In this document: one piece after another, positions 53,101 to 62,398 of the stretch
Position numbering within the stretch: the stretch's first letter is position 1
Layout of the letters: each line of letters begins with the position of its first letter
Source of the DNA: Paucihalobacter ruber
GTDB taxonomy: Bacteria > Bacteroidota > Bacteroidia > Flavobacteriales > Flavobacteriaceae
NCBI RefSeq assembly: GCF_006494535.1
Contig: NZ_VHIQ01000001.1
Coordinates: 739,567-803,566, forward strand
DNA length: 64,000 nucleotides
Direction of reading: 5' to 3'
The notes under the pieces: model-generated
Told to the model about the DNA's origin: nothing
The model's input: only the letters and a program-made list of their open reading frames with translations
Database searches by the model: none
Program-made: the position numbers and the translations under genes

Positions 53101-55407
53101 TTACCCCATAAATTTTTTCCACCATGGCTTTTTAGTTAACCCATAAGTTTGGCTATAACCATATGTTAAATTGGGATTACTGGAATTAAGGACCATCACC
53201 ATATTATCGAGCTGTTTCGTTTCATAAAGCTTTTTCGGAATTTTCAACATACGCTTGTCTAGATAATTTGCTCTTACTACATAAATAAACAAGTCTGACC
53301 TGTTTTGACTCAATAATATACCATCTGTAACCATACCCACTGGAGAAGTATCAATAATAACAAAGTCGTAGTTTTTATTGGTATAATCAAATAATTGATC
53401 TAGACGACCGTTCATTATTAATTCTGAAGGATTAGGAGGAACAGTTCCGCTTTGTAAAAAGTCGAAATTTAACGATAAAGATTCAATCAGTGTTTCCGGC
53501 TTAAGCGTATCGTCTATTAAATAGTTTGTTAGTCCTTCTTTGTTTCGCGCTTTTAAATTTTTAGCTACAGAGGGCTTTCTTATATCTCCTTCAATAAGCA
53601 ACACTTTTTTTGAGGACAAGGCTAAAACTTTAGCTAAATGAATAGACAGACTTGTCTTCCCTTCACCTTCTATTGTGGAGGAAATGAATATATTTTTGGA
53701 TACGTTTTTATTCTTTGATAGAACAAAATCTATTTGGGTTCTAAAAACACGTAATGCCTCGTTTAAAGGACTGCCGTCGTTTTTCATTAAAAATTTGTTC
53801 ATGTTTTTAGACATCGGAATATCCCCAAGTATCGGTGCCGAAATAACAGATTCCATATCTTCTATGCTCTTAACCTTATTATCTAATAAAAAATAAAGAT
53901 TCAGGAACATAAATGGGACTATAATTCCTAACATTAAAGCTATTAAATAAACAATAATTCGTTTTGGCGATACCGGATTATAACTACCGTAAGGAGGGTC
54001 TATAATTTTAGCCTTAGGAGATTTGACCGCTAATGTAATGGCATTTTCCTCTCTTTTTTCCAACAAATACAAATACAGGGTTTCTACAATTTGTTGCTGA
54101 CGTTCAATATCTTTAAGTTGCCGCTGCTGTTTTGGTATTTCAGTAATTTTAGAACTCAATCTATTTCCTTGCCGCCTCACATCATTTAAGGAAATTGTTA
54201 AAGAAGATTCTAAGTTCGATAAACTTTGTGAAATACTTCTCTTTAAATCCTGAAGCTGACTGTCTAAATTAATAATTGTTGGGTTTTCACGATTGGCGCC
54301 TCTTAAAAGTCTTTTGCGCTCCAGTAAAATTTCATTATATAATATAGTACTCTGATTTAACGACATATTTGATAATCCTAAATTTGTAGGAATGAGTTCG
54401 TTGTCTTTATTATTTATAAAATCTGACATATACTCCACTAGTTTGAGCTGCGTGCTCAAATCAAGGGCGACCTGCTCTAATTCACTACTTGTATTTACTG
54501 CTAAGCGTGAGTCAGCGTCAATATCTGTAAGAAGGTTACTTGCTTTAAAGTCTTGGGTATTGCTGTCCAATTCAGATAGTTCTTTTAAAATACCATCTAT
54601 GCGTTCGTTAATAAAATTTTCTGTGTTTTCAGCAATTAAGGTTCCGTCGCTTATACCGTCCAGATTATATTCATCAATTAATAGTTTTACTATATCTTTC
54701 GCTCTTTCTATTATAGGGTCTTCTAATGAGATCATAATAAGATTAGCCTCTCTGTCTATTTGTTCGATGCGAAGATTGTTTCTATATTGATTAGCTATAA
54801 GCGATAACGGCGTTATTATAACGTTGATTTTTAAACCAACTTCAATGGGTGCAGTATTAGTGGGTGTTAAAGTAAAATTAGCAATGTAGCTCTCAATATT
54901 TTCGCCAAATAAATAACTGCCTACTACTTTATCTTGAGCATCTAATAAGTTAAATTTTGTTTGTGAGGTAGGTATGATAGATATGAGGGTGTCCTGATAA
55001 TGCAAGAGGGAATCTTTCCCATAGAAATCAAGTTTAAATGGAAGTGTAGCTCCATACAATCCAATATTATGTATTCTGCCTTCTCTTAAATAAGTTTTAT
55101 TTAGACCCAGTTCAGAAACCACCTTTTCAACTAAACTTCGCGATCTTAAAACACCTATTTCAGTGCCAAATGTTGAATTATTATATACAATCCCTAAATC
55201 TTTAAAAGCCGAAATCTCTGAATTATTATTTTCTTTATCATTAATTAAAATAATAGCATCAACCTTAAATTTTGGTGTGGCATAACGCAAATAAAGAAAT
55301 GAAATAGTTGCTGCTAATATGATACCGAGAGCAAACCATTTCCAGTGATATAGGTATTTCTCTAAAAATCCTCTTAAATTAAATGTGTTATTTTTGGAAG
55401 AATCCAT
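53101..55407 (-). CDS. wzc: Wzc-type chain-length regulator and tyrosine autokinase
   Basis: A 768-residue inner-membrane protein. A Wzz-type N-terminal region with membrane helix (about 19-39) is followed by a long periplasmic coiled-coil part (about 40-480), a second helix (about 490-515) and a cytosolic BY-kinase domain. The kinase has Walker A TIEGEGKTSLS (about 580-590), Walker A' LIEGDIRKPS and Walker B VIIDTSPVG. Tyrosines near the C terminus (YGYSQTYG) may be the phospho-cluster, though it is shorter than usual. It works with Wza to set polymer length and drive export. Confidence 0.9.
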   Translation of the reverse strand: MDSSKNNTFNLRGFLEKYLYHWKWFALGIILAATISFLYLRYATPKFKVDAIILINDKENNNSEISAFKDLGIVYNNSTFGTEIGVLRSRSLVEKVVSELGLNKTYLREGRIHNIGLYGATLPFKLDFYGKDSLLHYQDTLISIIPTSQTKFNLLDAQDKVVGSYLFGENIESYIANFTLTPTNTAPIEVGLKINVIITPLSLIANQYRNNLRIEQIDREANLIMISLEDPIIERAKDIVKLLIDEYNLDGISDGTLIAENTENFINERIDGILKELSELDSNTQDFKASNLLTDIDADSRLAVNTSSELEQVALDLSTQLKLVEYMSDFINNKDNELIPTNLGLSNMSLNQSTILYNEILLERKRLLRGANRENPTIINLDSQLQDLKRSISQSLSNLESSLTISLNDVRRQGNRLSSKITEIPKQQRQLKDIERQQQIVETLYLYLLEKREENAITLAVKSPKAKIIDPPYGSYNPVSPKRIIVYLIALMLGIIVPFMFLNLYFLLDNKVKSIEDMESVISAPILGDIPMSKNMNKFLMKNDGSPLNEALRVFRTQIDFVLSKNKNVSKNIFISSTIEGEGKTSLSIHLAKVLALSSKKVLLIEGDIRKPSVAKNLKARNKEGLTNYLIDDTLKPETLIESLSLNFDFLQSGTVPPNPSELIMNGRLDQLFDYTNKNYDFVIIDTSPVGMVTDGILLSQNRSDLFIYVVRANYLDKRMLKIPKKLYETKQLDNMVMVLNSSNPNLTYGYSQTYGLTKKPWWKKFMG

Positions 55408-55439
55408 ATTAATTATAATGTTTATTAGAGTTTTATTTA

Positions 55440-56198
55440 CTACCTAACAAGTATTGCTATTAAAGAAATTAAGATAGAAATACTTGAAACAAGTATTGCT
55501 GTATTTGGCCCAACCGCCGATGAGTTTACACGAGTTTTATTGGCTTCTACATAGATAATATCGTTTTGAGCCAAAAAATAATAAGGTGAATTAAACAGCT
55601 CTTTATTAGTTAAATCAATAGGAATAAACTTCCTTTCGCCATTGTGTTCTCTAATAAGGGTTACAGTTTTCCGATTACCATAAATGGTAAGATCTCCCGC
55701 TAAGGCTAATGCTTCCGGAATATTTATTCGTTCATTTAAAATGGTATAACTTCCAGGAGTGCGCACCTCACCTAATACTGATATTTTAAAATTTATAAAT
55801 TGAACAATAACCGTTGGGTTATTTAAGTACTTTGCTAATAATTCTTTTATTTTGTTCGTTACTTCTTGAGTTGTAAGTTGTGCAACTTTAATCTTACCAA
55901 GAACAGGGAAATTAATTTCTCCGTCTGTATTAACAATATAGGGCACCTGTCTTATTAGTTGGTTATCTCGAGTTTCAACGATGTTAAATGGTATTGCAAG
56001 CTCTGGCTCAAATGAAGAAACATTGATACTTAACATATCTCCATACTGAATAGTCGGCTGGTAATTAATAATAGTACTATTGACTTCAATATCATTTTTA
56101 TCATGGAAATAGTTAATTTTTTTTGAAGAGGCACACCCTGTAAATAAGACAGCAAGAATGGTTATTAAAGAAAATTTAAAATAAATATTTTTTACCAT
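55440..56198 (-). CDS. wza: Wza-type polysaccharide export lipoprotein
   Basis: A 252-residue outer-membrane exporter. The lipobox LFTGC (Cys22) marks a lipoprotein. A polysaccharide-export (PES) domain with YGDMLSINVSS (about 52-62) is followed by a SLBB domain (VLGEVRTPGSYTI, about 132-144) and a hydrophobic C terminus (about 233-251), unusual but common in Bacteroidota Wza homologues. The wzc gene lies 32 bp downstream, so they form an operon. It should form the exit channel for the polymer. Confidence 0.9.
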   Translation of the reverse strand: MVKNIYFKFSLITILAVLFTGCASSKKINYFHDKNDIEVNSTIINYQPTIQYGDMLSINVSSFEPELAIPFNIVETRDNQLIRQVPYIVNTDGEINFPVLGKIKVAQLTTQEVTNKIKELLAKYLNNPTVIVQFINFKISVLGEVRTPGSYTILNERINIPEALALAGDLTIYGNRKTVTLIREHNGERKFIPIDLTNKELFNSPYYFLAQNDIIYVEANKTRVNSSAVGPNTAILVSSISILISLIAILVR

Positions 56199-56547
56199 AA
56201 TAAATAGGTTGGATTGTTAATTTGCATAATTCGGACAACAATGTTTCTGTTTTAATCCACAAACAGCCCGCGAATAATTTGGTTGACTGCAATCTTACTC
56301 ATCCGTAAATAAGTAGCGTTTTTATTAATTGATAAATGTAGTATTTTTTTCTAATATTAGTATGCCTAAAATCTGCATTAATATGCACTTCATCTATTAA
56401 TTTGACTAAAGTTATAAAGTATATACTTTTTTTAAAAAATCAAGAAGGCTGATATTTCTCAAAATATCGAAAAATAAGTTTAAAGAAATTTAAAAAATTG
56501 GAATACATACAAGAACGCCCAATAATTATCCAACACAAAAAGTCATT
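56199..56547. other. 349-bp upstream region of wza-wzc, no gene seen
   Basis: It lies between the WbqC-gene stop and the wza start. AT-rich, without a supported open frame. It should hold the wza promoter on the minus strand, but I see no perfect -7 match. No strong hairpin is obvious downstream of the WbqC gene. Confidence 0.45.
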
Positions 56548-57228
56548 TCAAATAAACACCCTCGACTTTTCTTTTTCTGAAAACAATAAATCTAAAATAG
56601 ATAAATTCTCTAAAAATATCTCCCCGGCTTGGTTGTATTTAGGGTGCTTGAAATTATGATAGGTAATGCTAATATTTTCATTATCGAAAATTGCCCTATC
56701 CTTTTCTAAATAAATCTCCGACCCATTATTTGCTAATAACTTATCTGCATTAAGTTGTTTACATATATCTAAAACAAGATCACTTTTTGTGCCTTTAACA
56801 TTCAGTTCTGATGCGCGAACCAAGGTTGTTTTTATATCGAGGTATACACAACATTGAGTTATAAACTCAATATTAAACTCTGCGATTTTTCCCCAATCCC
56901 TAGCATAAAGTTCATTTAAAAAAAGAATATCTTTATAATGACTACCATAATTGTATTGAAAATAATCGAGATGCTTCTGTTTCCAGTCTTGATTATTGTC
57001 GATATAAACATCCTTAATCATGGTATTAGTTTTTGGCAATTTTGTAGGTACTCGTATCCAAAACTCGGCTTCATCCACTTTAGCGCTAGATTTCAATCTA
57101 TTACGCATATGCCATGACTGCTTTTTAAACTTTACATTATCAAGAAATACAAAGACATCAGAATTCTTTATCATATTAAAATAACCAAGCCATGGGAAAA
57201 GTGTTGGTTGAGATATGCTTATTGTCAT
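56548..57228 (-). CDS. WbqC family protein
   Basis: A 226-residue protein matching the WbqC family. It has the N-terminal ISISQPTLFPWLGYFNMI, the central FLDNVKFKKQSWHMRNRLK, and the late HNFKHPKYNQ. The family occurs in O-antigen and capsule loci of many bacteria. Its reaction is not firmly established; a role in acylation or amino-acid attachment to sugars has been suggested. It is the last recognised gene of the polysaccharide locus and may be transcribed together with wza and wzc, 349 bp away. Confidence 0.87.
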   Translation of the reverse strand: MTISISQPTLFPWLGYFNMIKNSDVFVFLDNVKFKKQSWHMRNRLKSSAKVDEAEFWIRVPTKLPKTNTMIKDVYIDNNQDWKQKHLDYFQYNYGSHYKDILFLNELYARDWGKIAEFNIEFITQCCVYLDIKTTLVRASELNVKGTKSDLVLDICKQLNADKLLANNGSEIYLEKDRAIFDNENISITYHNFKHPKYNQAGEIFLENLSILDLLFSEKEKSRVFI

Positions 57229-58180
57229 TTATTTATAGGTTAATCTTTGATTCGTTTAAAAATTTTTTATTAAAATCTCGATAACAGGAAAGAAAGTCCT
57301 TCAATCCAGGCATTAAATTTAAGATGTTCTAATTGAAATTTTTAGCGATCAAGGCATCAGGGTAAAAATAGAAAAAAATAGTTTATCTTAAAATGATGTT
57401 AATCATATTAAATTTCATAAATAAATTCAAGTGTGTAGAGATATTTCATAATATTTAAGAAAGTTGCAATCAGGCTGCCTCGTCTTTCATTCTATAAAAA
57501 ATTAAAAAACAATAGAGTTGACAATCTGATTAAAAAATGCCAAAGCTATAACGTAGCTATCTTTTTCAAAGATTCTTAACTTAACATCAATAAGTAAATA
57601 TGTTAACCCAATTGAAGGTTAAGGTTTGGGATAAAACCTCGATTTTCATAAATGAAATAAAAATTTATAATCCTATTTGTAAGCGCAATACGATTAAAGT
57701 AAGCCCTGAAACGACCAATATCTGTTATCTATGAATTAGCAAGAGAACTCTTTATTCGAATAACCATGCTTTAGATAATGGTAGATAGAGGTTTAGTATA
57801 TTTAAAGAAGGTAGTTTCCCAGAACGAGGAAAATTTAAACTAAGCAAAGAAAAGGAAACTTGATTGTGCAAATGGATACCGAAGGTTTTGGTTCCTGCAC
57901 CTTTACCGGTGCCTGCGAAGTGGTTTGTCTGTAAAGTATTTCAGTTTTTAATATTACTAAAATGAATGGCCGCTGGTTATGGGTTAAATGTCATCATTCT
58001 ATACTGATGTAATTTCTTACTTTTTTTATTATCAAAGTTCTAAAACCGTAAGAAAAGGCTTTCTGCTTGTAAGTTTTATTTTACAATCATCTTAAAATTA
58101 ACATTTTTCTCATGTTTCTCTTAAATATATGTTAATAATTTTTTTAACTTAGTTTCTATTAACCAACCTAACCAACCAAA
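57229..58180. other. 952-bp scarred region without an intact gene
   Basis: No intact open frame is supported. The only recognisable content is a decayed copy of the sdhB 3' end at 57862-57987, annotated separately. At the right end aaccaacctaaccaacca (58161-58178) is a short imperfect repeat just upstream of a small ORF at 58181. The rest is AT-rich and unexplained. It marks a junction between the polysaccharide locus and the truncated secretion operon. Confidence 0.6.
57862..57987 (+). pseudogene. decayed 3' end of an sdhB paralogue
   Basis: These 126 bases match 24628-24754, the last 127 bases of sdhB, with about 14 substitutions and one 1-base deletion by eye. They cover the final cluster region (CTFTGACEVVC). 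An in-frame TAA replaces the Gln codon of VCPQS, and the frame is lost just before the end. Many differences are silent third-base changes, which suggests an origin from a once-functional diverged sdhB rather than a fresh duplication. Confidence 0.85.
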
Positions 58181-58360
58181 ATGAAACAGTTAAAATACGT
58201 CAATTTTTTAGGGCATCATATCCACTTTGTCCTATTTGGAATGATAGCCATTATTGTTTTAGGCTTAACATTTTCTTTATTTACCTTCATCAATTCTTAT
58301 CAAGAAGTCGTTCAAAACGGGATGTTGGCCAGTCTCGGTTCAATAGAATACCCTAGGTAG
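58181..58360 (+). CDS. small single-span membrane protein, 59 residues
   Basis: The frame begins MKQLKYVNFLGHHIHFVLFG, continues with a membrane helix (about 17-38, FVLFGMIAIIVLGLTFSLF) and ends SLGSIEYPR. It has an ATG and a plausible AT-rich upstream. No family is recognised, and no neighbouring gene explains it. It may be a real small protein or the leader of a deleted gene. Confidence 0.4.
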   Translation: MKQLKYVNFLGHHIHFVLFGMIAIIVLGLTFSLFTFINSYQEVVQNGMLASLGSIEYPR

Positions 58361-58781
58361 TCTTAAAATTTTATATTTTAAATAAAGTTGGGGAATATGC
58401 CGGAACACTTTGGCACAAAAATTTGACCTATTTTCGAACCAAAATATTAATTTTTTTAAAACATTGAACGATTTTTTCAGAACTTAATAACATGTAGATA
58501 TAAAGTTTAATAAAACCTACATGGATTGTATATTGGATGCATACTTATCTGATTTAATTGATGAAATTAGGAATGTTATATAAGGTCCAGGTAAAACATC
58601 TTAATCGAGACCTTCCATATAAAAAGCTGATTGGTATAAGTCCTATGACACCTAAAGAAGAATTGCTCTTTAATGGTTTCTTATGCAAGCAATGGCATCT
58701 GATAACTTCTAAAGGATATCAAATTTGATAAAAATTTATCGTTCAAAACTTCAGTAATAATTTAAAGTACAAATACAACCA
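58361..58781. other. 421-bp region with a short unrecognised ORF fragment
   Basis: A 53-codon frame from an ATG at 58561 to a TGA at 58729 reads LYKVQVKHLNRDLPYKKL, IGISPMTPKEELLFN and then ends. The basic start and TPKE-type end faintly recall the tail of an integrase/transposase, but no family is certain. No complete gene is supported. It lies downstream of the GspF stop on the other strand, where GspG, GspE and GspD genes might have been expected. Confidence 0.35.
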
Positions 58782-59912
58782 TCACCCGATAATACTACTA
58801 AGCCTAAACATCGGCAAATACATGGCAATCAAAATAAATCCTACAAACAAACCAACAAATAAAATAATAAATGGCTCCAAAATTGTTGAAAGCATCTTTG
58901 ATCGCTGTTGCACGCTCTCGTTGTAGCGCTCATTCAACTTGCTAAACATGTGCTCGGTTTGATTGGTTTCTTCAGCTACCTTTATCAGAGCAATCATTTT
59001 ACCGTCAAATAATTTATGTGCTGCCATGGCCTCACTTAAAGAAACACCATTCATTAAACTGCCTTCAATTTGTTCGAGTGCGCTTTTTAACGGATAATAA
59101 TCAATCATTTTTTCTACCAATTCTAAACATTGTACCAACGGTATTCTCGAAGCTGTTAATAATGCCATGGCCTGCGAAAATTGCGATAAATAAATGGTTT
59201 TGATAAAGTTTCCCAAAACGGGTATTTTACTTAAAAAAATGTCCTTAGCCCTGCGATACCATTGCTTTTTATTTAAAGGTCTTTTCAATATCCAAAAAAC
59301 GATAATAACGGCAAGCATGTAATAAAAATTCTGTTTGATAAAATCAGACATGTTAATCACAAAAACAGTAATGCCCGGTAGTTCCACCTGCTGCTGCTTA
59401 AAAATATCTTCGAACATGGGCACCACAAATTGCAACATAAATAAAACCACCAAAATAGCGGTACTAATAATAATTATCGGATAAGTCAAGGCATTGATTA
59501 AATGCTTGCGCTGCTCATTCTTACGTTTGTAAAAGTCCCCTAATTGCAAGGTGATTCTGGCAGTTGTACCGGTCTCCTCCCCAATTTTTAAGGAGTAATA
59601 TTCATAATCACTAAAATATGGCTGGGATTGTATTGCTTCTGAAAGATTTTTGCCTTTTACCAAGTCTTGTTCAATGTGTTCAATAAGACTGGAACTCGAT
59701 TTGCTTTTCGTAGTGTCCTTTATGAGTGATAGCGTATCCTTGAGATTGATACCCGCACTTAACAAAATACCAATTTCAGAGTAAAAGTCTTCTTTCACTT
59801 TATTACCAAATGGCCTATTAAAAACAAATAGCTCCTTCTGCAAGAAACCGGTATCTATGGCAAAACCAGACTTCTTTTCGTTGACTTGTATGTTGTCTAG
59901 CTTAAAGGCCAT
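58782..59912 (-). CDS. type II secretion/type IV pilus inner-membrane platform protein, GspF/PilC family
   Basis: A 376-residue protein with two T2SF domains (about 60-180 and 255-375). Each carries the short conserved motif, ILLSAGINLKDTL and LLTASRIPLVQCL. Three membrane helices lie near 155, 195 and the C terminus. The ATG at 59912 (MAFKLDNIQV) is preferred over the ATG at 59939, giving an 11-base overlap with the preceding gene. It should be the platform of a pseudopilus. It is the last gene of the operon; no ATPase or secretin gene follows. Confidence 0.88.
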   Translation of the reverse strand: MAFKLDNIQVNEKKSGFAIDTGFLQKELFVFNRPFGNKVKEDFYSEIGILLSAGINLKDTLSLIKDTTKSKSSSSLIEHIEQDLVKGKNLSEAIQSQPYFSDYEYYSLKIGEETGTTARITLQLGDFYKRKNEQRKHLINALTYPIIIISTAILVVLFMLQFVVPMFEDIFKQQQVELPGITVFVINMSDFIKQNFYYMLAVIIVFWILKRPLNKKQWYRRAKDIFLSKIPVLGNFIKTIYLSQFSQAMALLTASRIPLVQCLELVEKMIDYYPLKSALEQIEGSLMNGVSLSEAMAAHKLFDGKMIALIKVAEETNQTEHMFSKLNERYNESVQQRSKMLSTILEPFIILFVGLFVGFILIAMYLPMFRLSSIIG

Positions 59913-60378
59913 GAGTGTTGATATATGTGGTGGCGTCATTTATTTTATAAACAAACAAGGCTTTATGTCTTAAGGGTTTAAACATGGTTAACTTGATGGC
60001 ATCTACCAAACCATCTTCTCGAGATTGGGCTTCGAAAAATAGCTCAATTTCACTCACGCCTATGGGAATGGTATCCAAATTTCTGAGCACATAGTTGTCG
60101 TTAAATTGATACAAAACGGCTTCTTCATGTTGTTTCAAGGTCAATACCGCATCTTCAGAATTATAAGTAATATTAGAACACTTACTAAAATCTATCCAAA
60201 GGGCTTGTTCTAATAAACGACACTGGGTTTGGTGTTCAAAATTCTTGGTAATGGTTTCCATATGCTGCTGTACCATACGTAGCACCGCAAATGCCATACC
60301 CATAACGATGGCCGAAATAACCAACACAATTACCATCTCATTTAATGTTAATGCCTTAACGCTTAATCGGATTCTCAT
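59902..60378 (-). CDS. pseudopilin-like protein with prepilin N terminus
   Basis: A 158-residue protein. A short basic leader (MRIRLSVKA) is followed by LTLNEMVIVLVISAIVMG, a prepilin-type helix with Glu at position +5 of the mature form after cleavage following the Ala. The Gly of the usual site is Ala here. The soluble part is probably beta-rich. It starts within the preceding gene (23-base overlap) and ends within the GspF gene. It is a minor pseudopilin candidate of GspJ/GspI class. Confidence 0.75.
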   Translation of the reverse strand: MRIRLSVKALTLNEMVIVLVISAIVMGMAFAVLRMVQQHMETITKNFEHQTQCRLLEQALWIDFSKCSNITYNSEDAVLTLKQHEEAVLYQFNDNYVLRNLDTIPIGVSEIELFFEAQSREDGLVDAIKLTMFKPLRHKALFVYKINDATTYINTHGL

Positions 60379-60694
60379 TAAGAATGCTTTTAATGGTTTT
60401 ACGCGTGTCGTTTTGAGTAGCCTCTATGATTAAGGTGCCCGTTGAATGGTTATCTTTTAAAATACTAATATCCCAATCTTCAAAACTATCTGAATAGGGT
60501 ATGGTGATAGCTCCATTTAAATACCTGTATTCTAATTCATTGATGTAATTTTGCACACTCCCTGTACTATTTCTAATACTTGTGGTAAATAAATTATTCA
60601 ATATAAGGCCGGCTACGACCATAATCACCAAAACCAAAACCGTAGCCACCAAAGTTTCCATTAGTGTAGATGCTTTTAATTTTAGTACAGCCAT
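60356..60694 (-). CDS. minor pseudopilin-like protein
   Basis: A 112-residue protein. The leader MAVLKLKA is followed by STLMETLVATVLVLVIMVVAG, cut here to its core ETLVATVLVLVIM, a prepilin helix with Glu at position +5. The remaining 80 residues are short, as in GspI-type minor pseudopilins. It overlaps its upstream gene by 13 bases and its downstream gene by 23, so translation is coupled. It probably forms part of a pseudopilus tip. Confidence 0.72.
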   Translation of the reverse strand: MAVLKLKASTLMETLVATVLVLVIMVVAGLILNNLFTTSIRNSTGSVQNYINELEYRYLNGAITIPYSDSFEDWDISILKDNHSTGTLIIEATQNDTRKTIKSILNENPIKR

Positions 60695-61935
60695 TTCGCG
60701 ATGCCTTTTTCATGTTCATCATCTATCTCAATACCTAAAAATTCATCCGCCAAAGCTGGTCTGTCAACCACGGCATTAAACAAATGGTTCATATATACCG
60801 CACCTGCTTCTTTTATGATAAACTGGTCTGCTATTACCAACCCTTTAACCGTACCGCGTAATTCCATGTTTTGTTCACAATACACCATTCCTGTTACACT
60901 GGCGATGGGCAAAATGGTAAGTTGTGGCTGATAGTTTTTTGGTAACTGTGTGCCCAAAACTAAAATAACACCCTTAACATCCGCTTCTTCACCAATAGTA
61001 ATATGGCCCAAATCATCTGCATTTCTAATTGAAGCTTCGCTACGCAATACCAATGCTGATGGATACATGAGTAATACCTCCTTGCCTACTTGTATGGCTT
61101 TTGTGGCAATGGCCTGGAAATTACCAGATACATGGTCCGCGATATTAATTACCGGTGCTATTAGTATGATATCATTGAGTTGTGCCGTTTGCGTTACTGT
61201 TATCTCGGTATTGGATTGAATGATGACATGACCCAGAATGCTGAGGTTTTCTAAAACCAATGCCTCATCGGTTTGGTAGTAAACCATGGGTTTTAAAAAG
61301 GAGTAGCTGCCATTTTCTAACTGATCTATTGGTATTACCGACTGCCCGACGTTTGGGTTTCCCAATATTTCAATAGCTTGCCTCACTCGGTTAGTAATTT
61401 GCGGAAAAACTCTGGGTGTAACTTGTTCTTCACCGTAAATCAATTGTTCCTTGTAATAACTCACTCCGCCTATATGCCCTGTTTTTACACCGCGCTTTGG
61501 CAAAATTACATCGCCGGTAATAGTGGTTCCGCCTACTACCACCAATGGCATGTGGTGGTCCTTTAAAATCAAAGCTGTTTTCTCATAACGGGAGTTTCCG
61601 GCACCAACCAAGGCCATACTGGCAAAAGATTTGTTATGGTATCGACTAACGGCATAATAGGTTTCAAATACACCCCAATTTCCTCGCTTAAAGGTGGTGT
61701 TGCCCATTTCGGGAAAATCATTATCAACCTTTATACTATCATAAGAAATATCTTGAACTTCTAAGAATTGATGAATAGTGCTCTGAGAACTTTTAATTTG
61801 CTCAATTTGCAACTGCGTGTCAACACCAAACTTCTTATAAGTGTGTACTACCATAATAAAAGCCGCCAATAGTAACGCTATTAACATCACTATATAGGTT
61901 ACCAATTGTAGTGCACCGGCCTTTACTAAACGCAT
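60682..61935 (-). CDS. large pseudopilus-associated membrane protein, GspK/PilX-like position
   Basis: A 417-residue protein with one N-terminal helix (LVTYIVMLIALLLAAFIMVV, about 11-30) lacking an obvious prepilin cleavage site. A long, beta-rich extracytoplasmic part follows; residues about 220-360 have short repeats (LVLENLSILGHVIIQ, LNDIILIAPVINI) like polymer-forming bactofilin or beta-helix folds. By position it corresponds to the large minor pseudopilin, GspK, or a PilX-like protein. No family is recognised with certainty. Confidence 0.65.
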   Translation of the reverse strand: MRLVKAGALQLVTYIVMLIALLLAAFIMVVHTYKKFGVDTQLQIEQIKSSQSTIHQFLEVQDISYDSIKVDNDFPEMGNTTFKRGNWGVFETYYAVSRYHNKSFASMALVGAGNSRYEKTALILKDHHMPLVVVGGTTITGDVILPKRGVKTGHIGGVSYYKEQLIYGEEQVTPRVFPQITNRVRQAIEILGNPNVGQSVIPIDQLENGSYSFLKPMVYYQTDEALVLENLSILGHVIIQSNTEITVTQTAQLNDIILIAPVINIADHVSGNFQAIATKAIQVGKEVLLMYPSALVLRSEASIRNADDLGHITIGEEADVKGVILVLGTQLPKNYQPQLTILPIASVTGMVYCEQNMELRGTVKGLVIADQFIIKEAGAVYMNHLFNAVVDRPALADEFLGIEIDDEHEKGIAKWLY

Positions 61936-61936
61936 A

Positions 61937-62398
61937 TTATACCTTTATTGGGATTTGACGAACGATATGGTTATATTTTATGGTAACTGTTGATGCATTG
62001 CCTTTAACTAGGGTAACACTGTCAACGCTTTGTCCAACTTTCAGCAATCGTTCTCGGTTTTTGATCTGTAAAATAAATATGGCTGCTTCTTTTGAAGAAG
62101 GCATGATAATACCTTTATAGGTCACTTGTATGTTGTTTTTAGGGATTGAGGATTGGGCTTTGACGATTTTAAAGGTGTCTTGTTTGGTGATGGTCCCTAA
62201 AAAGGGATCGCGGTCGAGCTTGGTCATGGTAAAACTTAAGCTATCTCTTTTTATGGATTCCACTTTTAACCCACTAAGCGATGGCGGTGTTAAGTCTGGT
62301 AATTCGGGGTTGAGTGCGGCTATAATTCTATAAATAACCAGACCCCAAACTACCACCACCAATACAAGTAATACGTATGTTTTTTTCTTATTCTTCAA
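61937..62398 (-). CDS. GspC-like bitopic inner-membrane protein
   Basis: A 153-residue protein starting at a TTG. One N-terminal helix (VLLVLVVVVWGLVIYRII, about 9-26) is followed by a periplasmic domain with RDPFLG (about 63-68) and KGIIMPSSKEAAIFI (about 94-108), as in the homology region of GspC/PilP proteins. It would link the inner-membrane platform with the secretin. It overlaps the upstream gene by 11 bases and has a 1-base gap to the next gene. Family assignment is by pattern and context. Confidence 0.65.
   Translation of the reverse strand: MKNKKKTYVLLVLVVVVWGLVIYRIIAALNPELPDLTPPSLSGLKVESIKRDSLSFTMTKLDRDPFLGTITKQDTFKIVKAQSSIPKNNIQVTYKGIIMPSSKEAAIFILQIKNRERLLKVGQSVDSVTLVKGNASTVTIKYNHIVRQIPIKV

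Noticed and set aside
58561..58729. 53-codon frame with a vaguely integrase-like tail
   Set aside because: No catalytic motif, inverted repeats or target duplication are visible, so I do not call an insertion sequence.
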